A stretch of DNA of 64,000 bases from Saprospiraceae bacterium (GTDB lineage Bacteria > Bacteroidota > Bacteroidia > Chitinophagales > Saprospiraceae). Both the position numbers and the translations under genes were made by a program. Below, piece after piece: positions 18,764 through 28,822 of the stretch. A model generated the notes under the pieces. That model was given only the letters and a program-made list of their open reading frames with translations, was not told the origin of the DNA and made no database searches. Positions within the stretch are counted from its first letter, which is position 1, and the number at the start of each line of letters is the position of its first letter. The DNA lies in assembly GCA_028285085.1 (NCBI GenBank), contig JANQQI010000047.1:62001-126000 (forward strand), read 5' to 3'.

Positions 18764-20674
18764 ATGAAAATTATGAAAAAAATAAAAATCATATCCATTG
18801 TTTTCTCATTGTTAGGTATTCCACTTTTTCTCTTTGCTCAGAGTGTATTAATAGACGAATTTCTACCAATCAACTACCCCCTTAGTGAAGAGAGTATTGG
18901 ATACTTGGACACCTACAAAAAAGAAAGCAGAGTTGGGAAATTACAACTCGTTAGAATTAACACTGAGATATTTAGAGATGATCAAATTAGTATAAACCTT
19001 GATCCCGAATCTATTTTAGCAACCAAGATTAAAGATCGTATTCGTAATGAAGGCAGTAGCTCCTGGTTTGGAACTCTGGAAGACGAATCCGGGATTTTCT
19101 TTACTGTTTTAGAAGATCGGGTCATGTCTAAATTCAGAATTGGAGACTATGGATATTCAATTATCCCTCTGGAGAATGACATCCATATGCTGATTGAAAT
19201 AAATGATAATGCGAAGCATCCTAAAGGTCATACAGGATGTATTCATGGCTCAGGCCGTTCCTCTTCATCTCGTCCGGTGAAAGAAAATGAATATCATCAT
19301 CATGATCACCACCATTCTGTTGATCGCCCAAATCCTTCTAATTCTGGAGGATCCCGTACGGATACAGACTGTGTATATCGCATTGCCATTTTATACACGG
19401 ATGATGCAGCGGCTAACATTACAGATTTGGCAATTTTCTCGCAGAGTTTAGCAGATGAGGCAAACTTAGCCTATACGTTGAGTGGTATAAATCTGGTAGC
19501 CGAAGTAGCAAGATGTCTGGAAGTCAATCACGCGGAGTCTGATGTGTTGGTCGATATCCCAACCTTCAATAATACAGACATCTCTGCTGATGTAGTTGAT
19601 TTCAGGAATGATGGGGATGGAATTTTAGACGAAATTCATGATATGAGTGATCGCTATCAAACAGATGTACAGGTAATGATAAGAGAAAATCCAATAAATG
19701 TAGAGCGATTTAATAATGGGACTGTGTTCACTGTTTTTGGCGTTTCCTGGTTAGTTGATGTCATCGACCCTGATGATGCTTTTATCGTAATGGATAGAGC
19801 AACTGTTCCTCTTGGTCGTTTTACCTTTACTCATGAAATTGGCCATATACAGGGCGCAGACCATGATAATGAAGATCCTGTCCCTGCATACGCAAAAGGG
19901 TATTACTTTGCCGATGAAGCAGCAGGAAGAACTTTGATGGCTATAAGTGCTACCGGAATCTGTTCCACAGCAGAGATGGATGCTTGTCGAATTGGTTATT
20001 TTTCTAATCCTGATATTACCGTTAATGGTACAGTCATAGGCGTTGAAAATGAAAACGATAATGCACGTCGACTTAATGAGACTGCAGATCGGACACGTAA
20101 TTACAGAATGACAAATGATGATTTTACCATCACCGCTGAGACTATTGCAGATGGGGCATTATCTCATCATCTGGCAAATGATCGAATTACCACAGGGGGT
20201 AATGCAGTGGTTTATGAAGCGGGTAGTTATGGGACCATGCGTGCGGATAGGGAAGTCGTATTGGAGATTGGGGCTTCTGTTCTTGCTGGTTCCAGATTTA
20301 GGGCATTCCTTGATGTAGACCCGTGTGAGGATGCTGCACCTCTTCCTTTAGATCAGCCTGACACTGGTTTGGTATTACAGCGTGAAGAGAATAACCAACT
20401 AGAAGTACTGGATCAAAATCAGCTGATGATCCAACCTAACCCTGCCAGTAATTTTATAATGATTACATTTCAGTTGGAGGCAATACAATCGACAACTATT
20501 TCCATTTTTAATGCTAATGGGGAAGTTGTTAAAATCGTCAATGACTCAATCTTAAGACAAGCTGGCGAGCACCAGTTAGAAGTGAATATTAAAAATCTGC
20601 CAGCAGGAATTTACTATTGCCAATTAAAGACCGGGCAGTCTGTGTTGACTAATAAATTCGTTGTAAGCCAATAG
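18764..20674 (+). CDS. Secreted reprolysin-like zinc metalloprotease with T9SS signal
   Basis: 636 residues. The signal peptide ends LFAQ; translation may start at 18764 or at the ATG at 18773. A propeptide-like domain (30-195) closes with a histidine-rich patch (HHHDHHH, 178-184) that might bind metal. The catalytic domain (about 200-440) carries HEIGHIQGADH (357-367), a metzincin zinc motif, and a later LMAIS that could be the Met-turn. A beta-strand segment (about 455-520) precedes the T9SS type A domain (about 555-636, QPNPASNFIMI ... NKFVVSQ). It is the second such protease in the window and differs in domain make-up from 5228-8185 (no P-domain). It probably matures extracellularly. Confidence 0.9.
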   Translation: MKIMKKIKIISIVFSLLGIPLFLFAQSVLIDEFLPINYPLSEESIGYLDTYKKESRVGKLQLVRINTEIFRDDQISINLDPESILATKIKDRIRNEGSSSWFGTLEDESGIFFTVLEDRVMSKFRIGDYGYSIIPLENDIHMLIEINDNAKHPKGHTGCIHGSGRSSSSRPVKENEYHHHDHHHSVDRPNPSNSGGSRTDTDCVYRIAILYTDDAAANITDLAIFSQSLADEANLAYTLSGINLVAEVARCLEVNHAESDVLVDIPTFNNTDISADVVDFRNDGDGILDEIHDMSDRYQTDVQVMIRENPINVERFNNGTVFTVFGVSWLVDVIDPDDAFIVMDRATVPLGRFTFTHEIGHIQGADHDNEDPVPAYAKGYYFADEAAGRTLMAISATGICSTAEMDACRIGYFSNPDITVNGTVIGVENENDNARRLNETADRTRNYRMTNDDFTITAETIADGALSHHLANDRITTGGNAVVYEAGSYGTMRADREVVLEIGASVLAGSRFRAFLDVDPCEDAAPLPLDQPDTGLVLQREENNQLEVLDQNQLMIQPNPASNFIMITFQLEAIQSTTISIFNANGEVVKIVNDSILRQAGEHQLEVNIKNLPAGIYYCQLKTGQSVLTNKFVVSQ

Positions 20675-20771
20675 ATAGAGTCAACCATTTGTACAACTTA
20701 AAGGGTGCTTGAAATCTCAATCGCCTTTCTCATCTACCATTTTTTCTCTAACACATCTGTTCATTAACGGT

Positions 20772-20806
20772 GATGCCACGACGACTTCGGTCTGGTACGT
20801 GGCATC
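20772..20806 (+). terminator. Hairpin with UUCG tetraloop between two T9SS genes
   Basis: GATGCCACG (20772-20780) pairs with CGTGGCATC (20798-20806), and inside it GAC-TTCG-GTC (20783-20792) forms a cUUCGg tetraloop stem. The following tract is only moderately T-rich. It most likely terminates the protease transcript; it could also be a leader structure of the next gene, whose ATG is 30 bp on. Confidence 0.55.
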
Positions 20807-20836
20807 CCACTTTATTTCCAAACCTTAAAATTATTT

Positions 20837-22309
20837 ATGATGCAAAAAATCACTTTAATCTTCTATTTACTTGTATTAAGTTTTGGCGCACAAGCGCAAA
20901 TTACCGCTACCGGATTTGCTGGGTTTATCGATTATATGCCTGGCCCTGATCCTTATGTACCTGGTGTTGATATAACCATTGAACAACTACAGACCGGTGA
21001 TCAGTGTAATGTTGTTTCGACAGCAACTAATTTTTACCAATGTGTTTTGCCACAGAATATTGATGGGCCATTAAAGGTAACTGCGACTAAAGACCAATTT
21101 TGGCTGGATGGTGTAACCAGTTTTGATTTACTCAGAATCCAGTGGCACATACTTCAGCTTCAACCTATTCTAGAACCAGAAAGCCAGATTGCCGCTGATG
21201 CTAACAATAGTGGCGGAATTTCGACTCTGGATATGGTGTTTTTGCGAAAATTGATTTTGTTTGTTATTCCAGAATTAACTTTTACTGATCCTTGGCGCTT
21301 CTTACCAACCTGGACTGTTATTAATGTTAAGGGGAATATTACCAATGGTGATGTTGACTTTCAGGAACATTGGAGCGATGTGTCTGGTGATCCATATAAT
21401 ATAACACCATTCAACTACGATGCACCATTTGGCTTAGAGAATTTTGAGTATCCGGCTTATCTTGATGTCCCACTTGAGTTCTTCTGGCTATCAACCAACA
21501 ATCAATTTGATTTATCTTATTTCTCTTTCAACGCTATTAAGGTAGGGGATATCAATTTCTCAAACAGCCAAATGCTCATGAGTAACGATGCGGATACACG
21601 TGAAGTCAAACCGGCAGTTGTGGTGTCTGACCCTGGCTTAATTAAGCGCGGAGAGCGACTGACCGTTCCCGTTACGCTGGGTGGATTGGGCGGAACCGTG
21701 GCTTGGCAGTTTGGCTTATGGTTGTCGCCCGATGATTTTGAATTGCTCGATATCGAAGCGGGTGATTTGTCGGGCTTTACGAAAGAGAACTTTGGTTTGA
21801 CCGAATTGGATGAAGGGAAAATTCGCGCTTTGTGGTTTGCGGAGCGCCCCGATGCAGTACCTGATTTCAACTCAGAGCAGGTCTTGTTCAATTTGGTCGT
21901 TGAAGCAAAACGCAATGTGCTCAACTTGAGTGAATCGATGCGAATCGACGAGGATATTATGCTCAGTGAAGCTTACAACGCAACCGGCCAACCTACTGGC
22001 CTGGATTTGACCATCAGTCAAGCCGCAGCGAATACTTTCGAGCAGGCGATTCAGTTAATGGATCAATATCCTAATCCAGTGCAAGATCAATTGACGCTGG
22101 AGGTATTATTAGAGCAAGATGCTAATCTGGATATCGAGGTCGTTGATCTGCTCGGCAACCGTAGTCGCGCCTATACGCACGCGGGTACCAAAGGACTTAA
22201 CCGCGTGGTATTGGATCAGCTTAATGCTTTAGCAAATGGAACGTATCTCATTCGTATAATGACGGCGGATGGACAACTCACTTCCAGCCAATTCATCAAG
22301 ATGGATTAG
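20837..22309 (+). CDS. T9SS protein with dockerin-like and cohesin-like regions
   Basis: 490 residues. The signal peptide ends AQAQ. Residues ~25-85 form a small carboxypeptidase-regulatory-like beta domain. A dockerin type I-like pair occupies ~88-148: LDGVTSFDLLRIQWHIL, then DANNSGGISTLDMVFLRKLIL (D-x-N-x-S-G calcium loop, 121-126). Residues ~255-390 resemble a cohesin-like jelly roll (RGERLTVPVTLGGL ... FELLDIEAGDLSGF), and a T9SS type A domain ends the protein (about 405-490). Dockerin-like repeats of this kind are frequent in Saprospiria secreted proteins; whether they pair with cohesins is unknown. No enzyme domain is visible, so a structural or scaffolding role is likely. Confidence 0.82.
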   Translation: MMQKITLIFYLLVLSFGAQAQITATGFAGFIDYMPGPDPYVPGVDITIEQLQTGDQCNVVSTATNFYQCVLPQNIDGPLKVTATKDQFWLDGVTSFDLLRIQWHILQLQPILEPESQIAADANNSGGISTLDMVFLRKLILFVIPELTFTDPWRFLPTWTVINVKGNITNGDVDFQEHWSDVSGDPYNITPFNYDAPFGLENFEYPAYLDVPLEFFWLSTNNQFDLSYFSFNAIKVGDINFSNSQMLMSNDADTREVKPAVVVSDPGLIKRGERLTVPVTLGGLGGTVAWQFGLWLSPDDFELLDIEAGDLSGFTKENFGLTELDEGKIRALWFAERPDAVPDFNSEQVLFNLVVEAKRNVLNLSESMRIDEDIMLSEAYNATGQPTGLDLTISQAAANTFEQAIQLMDQYPNPVQDQLTLEVLLEQDANLDIEVVDLLGNRSRAYTHAGTKGLNRVVLDQLNALANGTYLIRIMTADGQLTSSQFIKMD

Positions 22310-22340
22310 AACATTCATACTCCTTTTGATTTGAAGTACT

Positions 22341-22374
22341 TCCCGGAGGCATTAATGGCTTCCGGGATTTTTTT
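22341..22374 (+). terminator. Rho-independent terminator
   Basis: TCCCGGAGGC (22341-22350) pairs with GCTTCCGGGA (22358-22367) with one G-U pair, followed by seven T residues. It ends the gene at 20837. Confidence 0.9.
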
Positions 22375-22481
22375 ATTTGGCGTGTAAAAATAGTTCGCTC
22401 TAAATGATCATAAAGGCACCACTTAATTTGGTAAAATGCCTAATTTTAAATCAATTCTAATCCTCTTAAAACCACTTTGAT

Positions 22482-22853
22482 ATGACCTTTGATACCATTA
22501 TCGCCGACAAGCCCGAAGCCGTGCAAGCCTGCGCGCGCCAGCTTCGACAACTCTTCCTGGAAGCGACGCCCACCCCCGACGAAAACGCCTACGGCGGCCA
22601 AAAAGTACAAATGACCCTTTACAGCATCGCGGATGTCAATAATGTGGCAGGTGGGGTGACCCCAGCTAAAGATCACGTCAAATTATTCTTGCACCATACA
22701 GATAAGGTGGACACCAGTGGGGTGAAATTGCAAGGCCGTGGCAAGCACGCCAAGCATTTGAAATATACTCAGGTGGAAGATATGCCTATCGATCGCTTGC
22801 GGCAATTGATTCAGGAGGTGATGGATGTCGTTGCGAAGCGTGCTGTAAGCTAG
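22482..22853 (+). CDS. DUF1801 (YdhG-like) family protein
   Basis: 123-residue cytosolic protein: an N-terminal helix with the 'DENAYGGQKVQMTLYSI' strand pattern, a VKLFLHH strand, GRGKHAKHLKY, and a final helix. This is the pattern of the DUF1801/YdhG-like fold (frataxin-like alpha/beta sandwich), whose biochemical role is not established; some members are linked to iron. The stop overlaps the stop of the convergent tolC-like gene by 4 bp. A truncated relative lies at 41983-42114. A rival frame on the other strand here lacks family resemblance. Confidence 0.8.
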   Translation: MTFDTIIADKPEAVQACARQLRQLFLEATPTPDENAYGGQKVQMTLYSIADVNNVAGGVTPAKDHVKLFLHHTDKVDTSGVKLQGRGKHAKHLKYTQVEDMPIDRLRQLIQEVMDVVAKRAVS

Positions 22854-24175
22854 CGCACCAAACCACCGATCAACTGAATAAGTTCGGTCTCCGTATTTTT
22901 TAGGTTAAAAATGGCGTTAAGGCGTGACTGCGAAGCATTAATGTAAGCCAGTTGTACCGCTCGATAATCAAAGGAATTGATTTGCCCACCCCGGAAGCGT
23001 TCCTCGGAAATGGTCAGATTTTGCCGGGCGTTGTTGATCAATTCTTCGGTCAGTGCAATCAGGGCTTTTTGATTGTCGTAGTTAGCTAGGGTATTCGCAA
23101 GTTGCGTGGAAAGATTCCGCTTGAGGTCTTCGATATTAAGTTGTGCCACCAATTCCTGCACTTTGGCGTTTTCAATCCCACGCTTGGTCGCACCACCGTT
23201 GTACAAATTGTAAGTGGCTGAGAAGTTGAGGTAGTAATTTAAGTTGGAGCCGGTGGCGGGTTCAAATGGTTCGCCTGTACTGGGATTAGTCGCCCAAAGC
23301 TTAAAGAAATTACCCGTTGCGCTGGCCCCGGTATTGACGCTAACTGTGGGATAACGCGCACTGTTGGCCGCTTTGCTTTCTATATTTGAGATGCTACGCG
23401 CAATGAATAAGTTTTGTAGGTTTTTATTATTGGTAAACAGTCGCTGTTGTAAATCCTCGAATTGATAGTTTTCTGTGGGGTAGTTGAGCGGATCGCTCAA
23501 CGTATAGCGCGTGGCCAAATCGTCTTCGCCCATCGCCAGATTGAGATTACGCAGGGCAATATCCAGACTATTTTCCTGAATGAGCAAACTAGTTGAGTCG
23601 TTCAAAAGAGCATCCTGGCTTTGAAGTAATTCAAAAGAACCCGCTTGGCCAAATTCTTGGCGAACTTCCTGATAATTGACTCGATCCCGAGATAAGTCCA
23701 GTACTTCTCCTAACACCGCGAGTTGCTCCTGTTGGATAAGCACCTGATAATAGGCCAGCATAATCGAGCGGATCGAATTCTCCACTGCAATGGCAATATT
23801 CCCTTGATTTTGTCGCTCCAGTTCCTCGAAGCGCTCTTTATTGATACGGACCCGATAACCATCGAATAGTACCCAACGTACATCCAGATTAGCAGTGGCA
23901 CCACCGTTGAAAAAAGCACCGTTGATGAATGCGGCCGGGTTATTTTGATCCGTGATGGAGTTTTGTAAATTGACGTTGAAGTCAACGGTAGGATAGCGCC
24001 CGGCAGCACCCCAAGAATTATTGTTTTGGGCCACTTCGAGATTCCGTTCGCTGATTTGAATTTGGTAGTTGTTTTTCAATCCCAGTGCAATGGCCTCCGA
24101 TAAACTTAAACTGGTTTGACCTATTAATAGACCACTAACAGCTAATCCTAAGAGCAACAGTAAAACGCGTTTCAT
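22850..24175 (-). CDS. TolC-family outer membrane efflux channel
   Basis: Outer-membrane/periplasmic channel for the adjacent RND pump. I start it at 24175 because MKRVLLLLLGLAVSG is a good signal peptide (ending LIGQT); the frame is open 13 codons upstream. The protein is 441 residues with the two-repeat OEP architecture of long helices (LSLSEAIALGLKNNYQIQISERNLEVA at the N-terminus, NLTISEERFRGGQINSFDYRAVQ in the second repeat) and two short beta segments. It lies 51 bp downstream of the pump gene on the same strand, as the third gene of the operon. Confidence 0.93.
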   Translation of the reverse strand: MKRVLLLLLGLAVSGLLIGQTSLSLSEAIALGLKNNYQIQISERNLEVAQNNNSWGAAGRYPTVDFNVNLQNSITDQNNPAAFINGAFFNGGATANLDVRWVLFDGYRVRINKERFEELERQNQGNIAIAVENSIRSIMLAYYQVLIQQEQLAVLGEVLDLSRDRVNYQEVRQEFGQAGSFELLQSQDALLNDSTSLLIQENSLDIALRNLNLAMGEDDLATRYTLSDPLNYPTENYQFEDLQQRLFTNNKNLQNLFIARSISNIESKAANSARYPTVSVNTGASATGNFFKLWATNPSTGEPFEPATGSNLNYYLNFSATYNLYNGGATKRGIENAKVQELVAQLNIEDLKRNLSTQLANTLANYDNQKALIALTEELINNARQNLTISEERFRGGQINSFDYRAVQLAYINASQSRLNAIFNLKNTETELIQLIGGLVR

Positions 24176-24226
24176 TATATTTTTTAATATCATTTTCAAA
24201 AATAAAATCTGCAACTCGCAGTAGGT

Positions 24227-27200
24227 TTAAATAATGGCTGCAGCGATTTTATACAATCCAAACATGACGCCCGCAAAAAGAATGAGGACCCAAATTGCTG
24301 CGCTGGTCCAGAGTAAATAAGATGTTTTGCGTCCTTCGAGTGCGGGTTCAACTGACTCCAGCGCTGGCTTAGTACCCTCCCAGGCGTAAAGCGCATAGAC
24401 TTTAATGCGATTAGCCGCAATCAGTAAGGTCGGTAGCATCACGAGAATAATAATGGTGATCAATAAGAGTCCAAATGCTACCGAGATAGCCATCGGAATC
24501 AGGAACTGGGCCTGGAAACTTTTTTCAAAAAAGATCAACGGTGCAAGTCCTGCAATGGTAGTGACAGAAGTCAGTACAATAGGGCGAAACCGTGACAAGC
24601 CCGTCTCGTAGATGGCTTCCATTTGGGAGGTGCCCTCTTTGATCATCTTATTGTAGGTCGTAACAAAGACTAGCGCATCATTCACCAGGATACCAATCAG
24701 GGCAACAATCCCCAGGTTTGAAAATAGGCTAATGGGTTGGTCCAGCAGCCAGTGTCCCCAACCAACACCGATGATACAAAATGGAATCAGGGCGAAGACA
24801 ATAATGGTTTGACCGAGCGATTTAAAGGTCATCGCAATGGTGAAAAACATCATGAGCAAGACAATGATGAGTACCAAAGGTGCTGATTTGGCCGTTTTTT
24901 CGTTTTCGCGATTTTGACCTTCGTAAAGGGCACGTACATCGGGATAGTCATTCAAGATGCCGGGCACGATAGTATTACGCAATCGGCTAGTGATATCGGT
25001 CGCAGATACCTTTTCGTTGGCGACATCCGCTTCTACTTTCACTTCGCGCATCCCTTCGAGGTGGCGGATGGAAATGACGCCGCGCTTGATATCCAGATTT
25101 GCGATTTCGGCAAGCGGGAATTCCCGCCCATCGGCAAAACGAATACGCATGTTTTCCAGATCACTGATATTGGAGCGTTCGCCTTCTTCGTAGCGGACCC
25201 ACACGCGGACTTCATCGCGTCCGCGTTGTAGCCGCTGGATTTCACTCCCAAAGAATCCCTGGCGGACCTGCGATACAATTTCCTGTAAATTCAGGCCAAG
25301 GAATAAGGCTTTTTCTTTCAACGTAATATTGATCTCGCGTAAACCTTCCTGATTGTTATCCACCACATCTTTTAAATCGGCTAAAGAGGCCATTTCTTCG
25401 CGCACCCTATCCGTAGCGGCATTGAGTTGGGCGTAGTCGTTACCAACTAAGGAAATCGATACCGGCTTACCAAAAGGAGAGCTGCCTCCATAGGTCACCG
25501 ATTCGGCGCCGTAGATCGTTCCGGCTTTTTCGCGAATCGCATTTGACACCCGCCGCGCTTTCAAGGAATCGCGCGATTCACCGTCGAGCAAGGTGATGTT
25601 GATGCGGCCCTCATAACTGGTTGGGCCAACGATTTTTTCTACTTTTAGAATGGCTTCTTTTTCATTATCAAAAAAATAATCACTCAATTCATCGTTAACC
25701 GCCCAGGTCGCTTCTTCAATGTGCGTTAGCCAATTGAAGGTTAAATCTTCTCGTGTGCCGGCAGGGAGTTTGAGTTCGACAGTTAGATTATCGCTTTCAA
25801 TTTCCGGGAAGAAAGTGGTGCGAATAACCCCGCCCGAAAAGGCGCCAATGGTGACGATAAAAACGCCAAAGATAATGGCCAAAGTCGTTCCACGATTATT
25901 CATTGAAAACCGGAGGATCGGAGCGTAGAGTCGATCCCGCATCCCGGCCATGAAACTATCAAATTGACGCGTAAGCCACCCTTTCTTATTGTCCGGACTG
26001 AGCGCTTTGGAGTGAGCCACGTGAGCCGGTAGAATCAGAGCGCCTTCCACTAGTGAGAAAATCAGAGAGAAGATAACAATGGTAGAAAGATCTTTGAAAA
26101 AATCACCCAATCGACCGTCGAGAAAAAAGAAGGTCATAAACGCGATGACTGTTGTTAAGATCGCTGAGAAAACGGCAGGGAGGACTTCCATCGTTCCTTC
26201 GATAGCGGCCTGCATGCGTGGGACCCCCTTTTCATATTTTTGATAAATACTTTCACTAATGACAATCCCATCGTCTACAAGTATCCCAATGACCAGAATC
26301 ATGGCAAAAAGCGAAATGACGTTGATGGTGGTCCCCAGAATATTAGCACAAATGAACATCCCCGCGAATGAAATGGGGATGGCAATCGCCACCCAAAAAG
26401 CCAATCGCCAGTTGAGAAACATCGCCAGTAAGATCGCCACAATCACAAAACCAATGATACCATTTTCAGTCAGGAGTGCAATTCGTTGATTGAGAACGAT
26501 TGATCCGTCGCGGATGGTCGTTGCTTTTACCGCCTCGTTTTCTTCGTTAAATTTCTCGATGTAATTCCGTGATAATTCTGCGACGGTGATGAGGTCTTCT
26601 TCCAGTGTGTTTTGTACGGTGACGACCACGGAAGGCTCGCCATTCAAATAGCTACGATTGGGGTTGTCAGACCAGCGATCTCGGATATCAGCCACATCTT
26701 GTAGTCGAATGATACCGCCATCGGCTGAGGTTTTCAAGACAATGTCTCCCATCTCGCTGGCGTAATACTCTTTGTTGCGTGCGCGCACCAGCAGCTCTTC
26801 GCTTTCGCCTTTGACGGTACCGCCGGTAATATCCAAATTAGCAACCCTTACCGCTTGTGTTGCTTGTTGGAACGTTAAGTTATAAGCCCGCAGATCTGCT
26901 TCCCGAAATGCAATTTCGATTTCCTCATCCGGGAAACCACTGAGCTCAACTTTGGAGATCCCATCGATGGACAGTAGGTCATCTTCAGCCTTTCGACCGT
27001 AAGATTTGAGGGTACGCAAATCGACGTTTCCACTGATCGCAAAGCTAATGGCGAAACTAAGGTTTTCACGCTTGTAAATTGTTGGCGGCTCCATGCTGGC
27101 CGGAAAAGAATTGATCCGATCAACAGCATTTTTTACATCCTGCAAAATGACATCCGTATCGTAGCCTTTCAACACCTCAACGGTGACTGAGCCGAGGTTT

Positions 27201-27460
27201 TCACTGGAAATGGAAGTGACACGTTCGACTCCGGTGAGTCCCTTTAAGTTTTCTTCTATTTTTGAAACAATACCTTCCTCAATTTCCTCCGGCGAAGAAC
27301 CAGGATAAACGGTTTGAATCGAAATGATTCGACTTTCTGTTTCGGGGAAGAAAGTGGATTTCATATTGCGCATCCCAAATATGCCAAGCAGGAGAATGGC
27401 GACCATGAGGAGGTTGCCGGCCAGGGGATACTTGATATAATAAGTAATAAGCGATTTCAT
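24227..27460 (-). CDS. RND-family efflux permease (AcrB/HAE1-like)
   Basis: 1077-residue inner-membrane, proton-driven pump. It has the RND pattern: one N-terminal transmembrane helix, a large periplasmic porter domain (about 35-340), a block of helices carrying the conserved GILVDDGIV aspartates of TM4, a second periplasmic loop (about 560-850), and six further helices containing LIGILVNDALVF. An extra hydrophobic segment lies at the extreme C-terminus, beyond the usual end. The substrate is not predictable; HAE1 members pump drugs, detergents and dyes. It is flanked by its adaptor (upstream) and channel (downstream), and a MarR gene precedes the operon. Confidence 0.96.
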   Translation of the reverse strand: MKSLITYYIKYPLAGNLLMVAILLLGIFGMRNMKSTFFPETESRIISIQTVYPGSSPEEIEEGIVSKIEENLKGLTGVERVTSISSENLGSVTVEVLKGYDTDVILQDVKNAVDRINSFPASMEPPTIYKRENLSFAISFAISGNVDLRTLKSYGRKAEDDLLSIDGISKVELSGFPDEEIEIAFREADLRAYNLTFQQATQAVRVANLDITGGTVKGESEELLVRARNKEYYASEMGDIVLKTSADGGIIRLQDVADIRDRWSDNPNRSYLNGEPSVVVTVQNTLEEDLITVAELSRNYIEKFNEENEAVKATTIRDGSIVLNQRIALLTENGIIGFVIVAILLAMFLNWRLAFWVAIAIPISFAGMFICANILGTTINVISLFAMILVIGILVDDGIVISESIYQKYEKGVPRMQAAIEGTMEVLPAVFSAILTTVIAFMTFFFLDGRLGDFFKDLSTIVIFSLIFSLVEGALILPAHVAHSKALSPDNKKGWLTRQFDSFMAGMRDRLYAPILRFSMNNRGTTLAIIFGVFIVTIGAFSGGVIRTTFFPEIESDNLTVELKLPAGTREDLTFNWLTHIEEATWAVNDELSDYFFDNEKEAILKVEKIVGPTSYEGRINITLLDGESRDSLKARRVSNAIREKAGTIYGAESVTYGGSSPFGKPVSISLVGNDYAQLNAATDRVREEMASLADLKDVVDNNQEGLREINITLKEKALFLGLNLQEIVSQVRQGFFGSEIQRLQRGRDEVRVWVRYEEGERSNISDLENMRIRFADGREFPLAEIANLDIKRGVISIRHLEGMREVKVEADVANEKVSATDITSRLRNTIVPGILNDYPDVRALYEGQNRENEKTAKSAPLVLIIVLLMMFFTIAMTFKSLGQTIIVFALIPFCIIGVGWGHWLLDQPISLFSNLGIVALIGILVNDALVFVTTYNKMIKEGTSQMEAIYETGLSRFRPIVLTSVTTIAGLAPLIFFEKSFQAQFLIPMAISVAFGLLLITIIILVMLPTLLIAANRIKVYALYAWEGTKPALESVEPALEGRKTSYLLWTSAAIWVLILFAGVMFGLYKIAAAII

Positions 27461-27497
27461 ACTGGATTAATTTCGGTGCTTTGGATGATCCTAATGA

Positions 27498-28673
27498 TTA
27501 CTCCGCGGCACTGGTTGGTTGTGCCTGAGCAGTGCCGTTGCCTGAATTGACGATTTTGACTTTCATACCTTCGAAAGCACCCGAAATCGTGTTTTTAAGA
27601 ATCTCTGTTCCGTCAGTTAATCCTCGGACAATGACTTCGCCTTCGGCGATTTTGACGACCTCCACGGGGAGAAGCAACAAAGCACTATCCCGCACAGCGT
27701 AAACCTGTGATTGATTGACCAACAGCTTACGCGGAATTTTCAATGCATTTTCGATATTTCTGGCTTGGATATCACCGTGCAGATACATGCCTTCGCGCAG
27801 ATTTTTACCATTTACTCCGATGTAAACAATTACGGTCTGGGTACCAGGATCGATTTGATCACTGATCCGTTTGATCCGTCCAGTCCATTGGCCCTCTAGC
27901 TCGTCCGATTTCAATTGCACGGTGTTCCCCACCTTGATATATTTCAAATCTTCGAGGCGAATAGTCGCTTCTAACTCATAATTACTGGTGTTCATCAATT
28001 CACCGAGCTTTTGTCCTACACGTACGAGAGAACCAGGGTTGATGCTGGTTTGAGTAATGACGCCCGAAAAGGGGGCGTAGATATTATATTTTGACAAGCG
28101 CGTTTCGGCACTTCGGATGCTGTAGTATTGGCTATGTAGATTCCGAGCGGCGATGAAAAACTTCTCTTGCTCATTTATTGGCTCCGGGAATGCTTGAATG
28201 GGCGCTTCTAAATCAAAGGCATCGAGATAAGCTTTCCAATGCTCGAAACTTTCAGGGTAGTCGATCTTGAGGTCGGGCATGAGTTGGGTAATCGCGTTTT
28301 GCAGATTACTTTTTTGGGACAATAAATTGAGACGCGCTTCAGCATCATCGATACTGAGCAGCGTAGCCCCTTTACCGAAGCGATTACCAATTTTGAAGGA
28401 CTTGGCGTTGGGTTTGAGAATGCCCGATACCTCCGCGAAGAGGTCAATTTTGTCGTAAGCCACCAGGCGACCTTGAGCGTTAAGTTGAGAGGGGATGTCG
28501 TTGTTGCTGACGAGCATGGTCTCTACCGTTCGCAATTCATTGCCACTGTTGATACGCTTAGGTGGCTTGCGTTGTTGGCCGAGAAAGATGAAATTAAAAA
28601 TGGCCGCAAACAGAATCAAAAAAGGAATCGCTGCGAGTAAGCCGACACCGATTTTGCGTTTAGTTGAACTCAT
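27498..28673 (-). CDS. RND efflux periplasmic adaptor (membrane fusion protein)
   Basis: 391 residues. An N-terminal membrane anchor (about 9-31) is followed by a lipoyl-like half motif (AQGRLVAYDKIDLFAEVSGIL), an alpha-helical hairpin (about 115-190), the second lipoyl half (LSKYNIYAPFSGVI), a beta-barrel domain and a membrane-proximal domain. It links the inner-membrane pump to the TolC channel. It is the first gene of the efflux operon, 37 bp from the pump gene. The 437 bp upstream contain a dispersed repeat (28823-29004) between this gene and marR. Confidence 0.93.
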   Translation of the reverse strand: MSSTKRKIGVGLLAAIPFLILFAAIFNFIFLGQQRKPPKRINSGNELRTVETMLVSNNDIPSQLNAQGRLVAYDKIDLFAEVSGILKPNAKSFKIGNRFGKGATLLSIDDAEARLNLLSQKSNLQNAITQLMPDLKIDYPESFEHWKAYLDAFDLEAPIQAFPEPINEQEKFFIAARNLHSQYYSIRSAETRLSKYNIYAPFSGVITQTSINPGSLVRVGQKLGELMNTSNYELEATIRLEDLKYIKVGNTVQLKSDELEGQWTGRIKRISDQIDPGTQTVIVYIGVNGKNLREGMYLHGDIQARNIENALKIPRKLLVNQSQVYAVRDSALLLLPVEVVKIAEGEVIVRGLTDGTEILKNTISGAFEGMKVKIVNSGNGTAQAQPTSAAE

Positions 28674-28822
28674 GTTTTGTTAGTTGAAGCAAATTGAAAT
28701 CACCGAATATATTCGGCTTATTGATTGAGTGTAATTTTCTTTGATTTGATCACAACAGTATGATCGTGATATATAAAATGAGCGCTGAGTAGCAGAATTG
28801 AACTTAAAGCGGTGATATGGCG

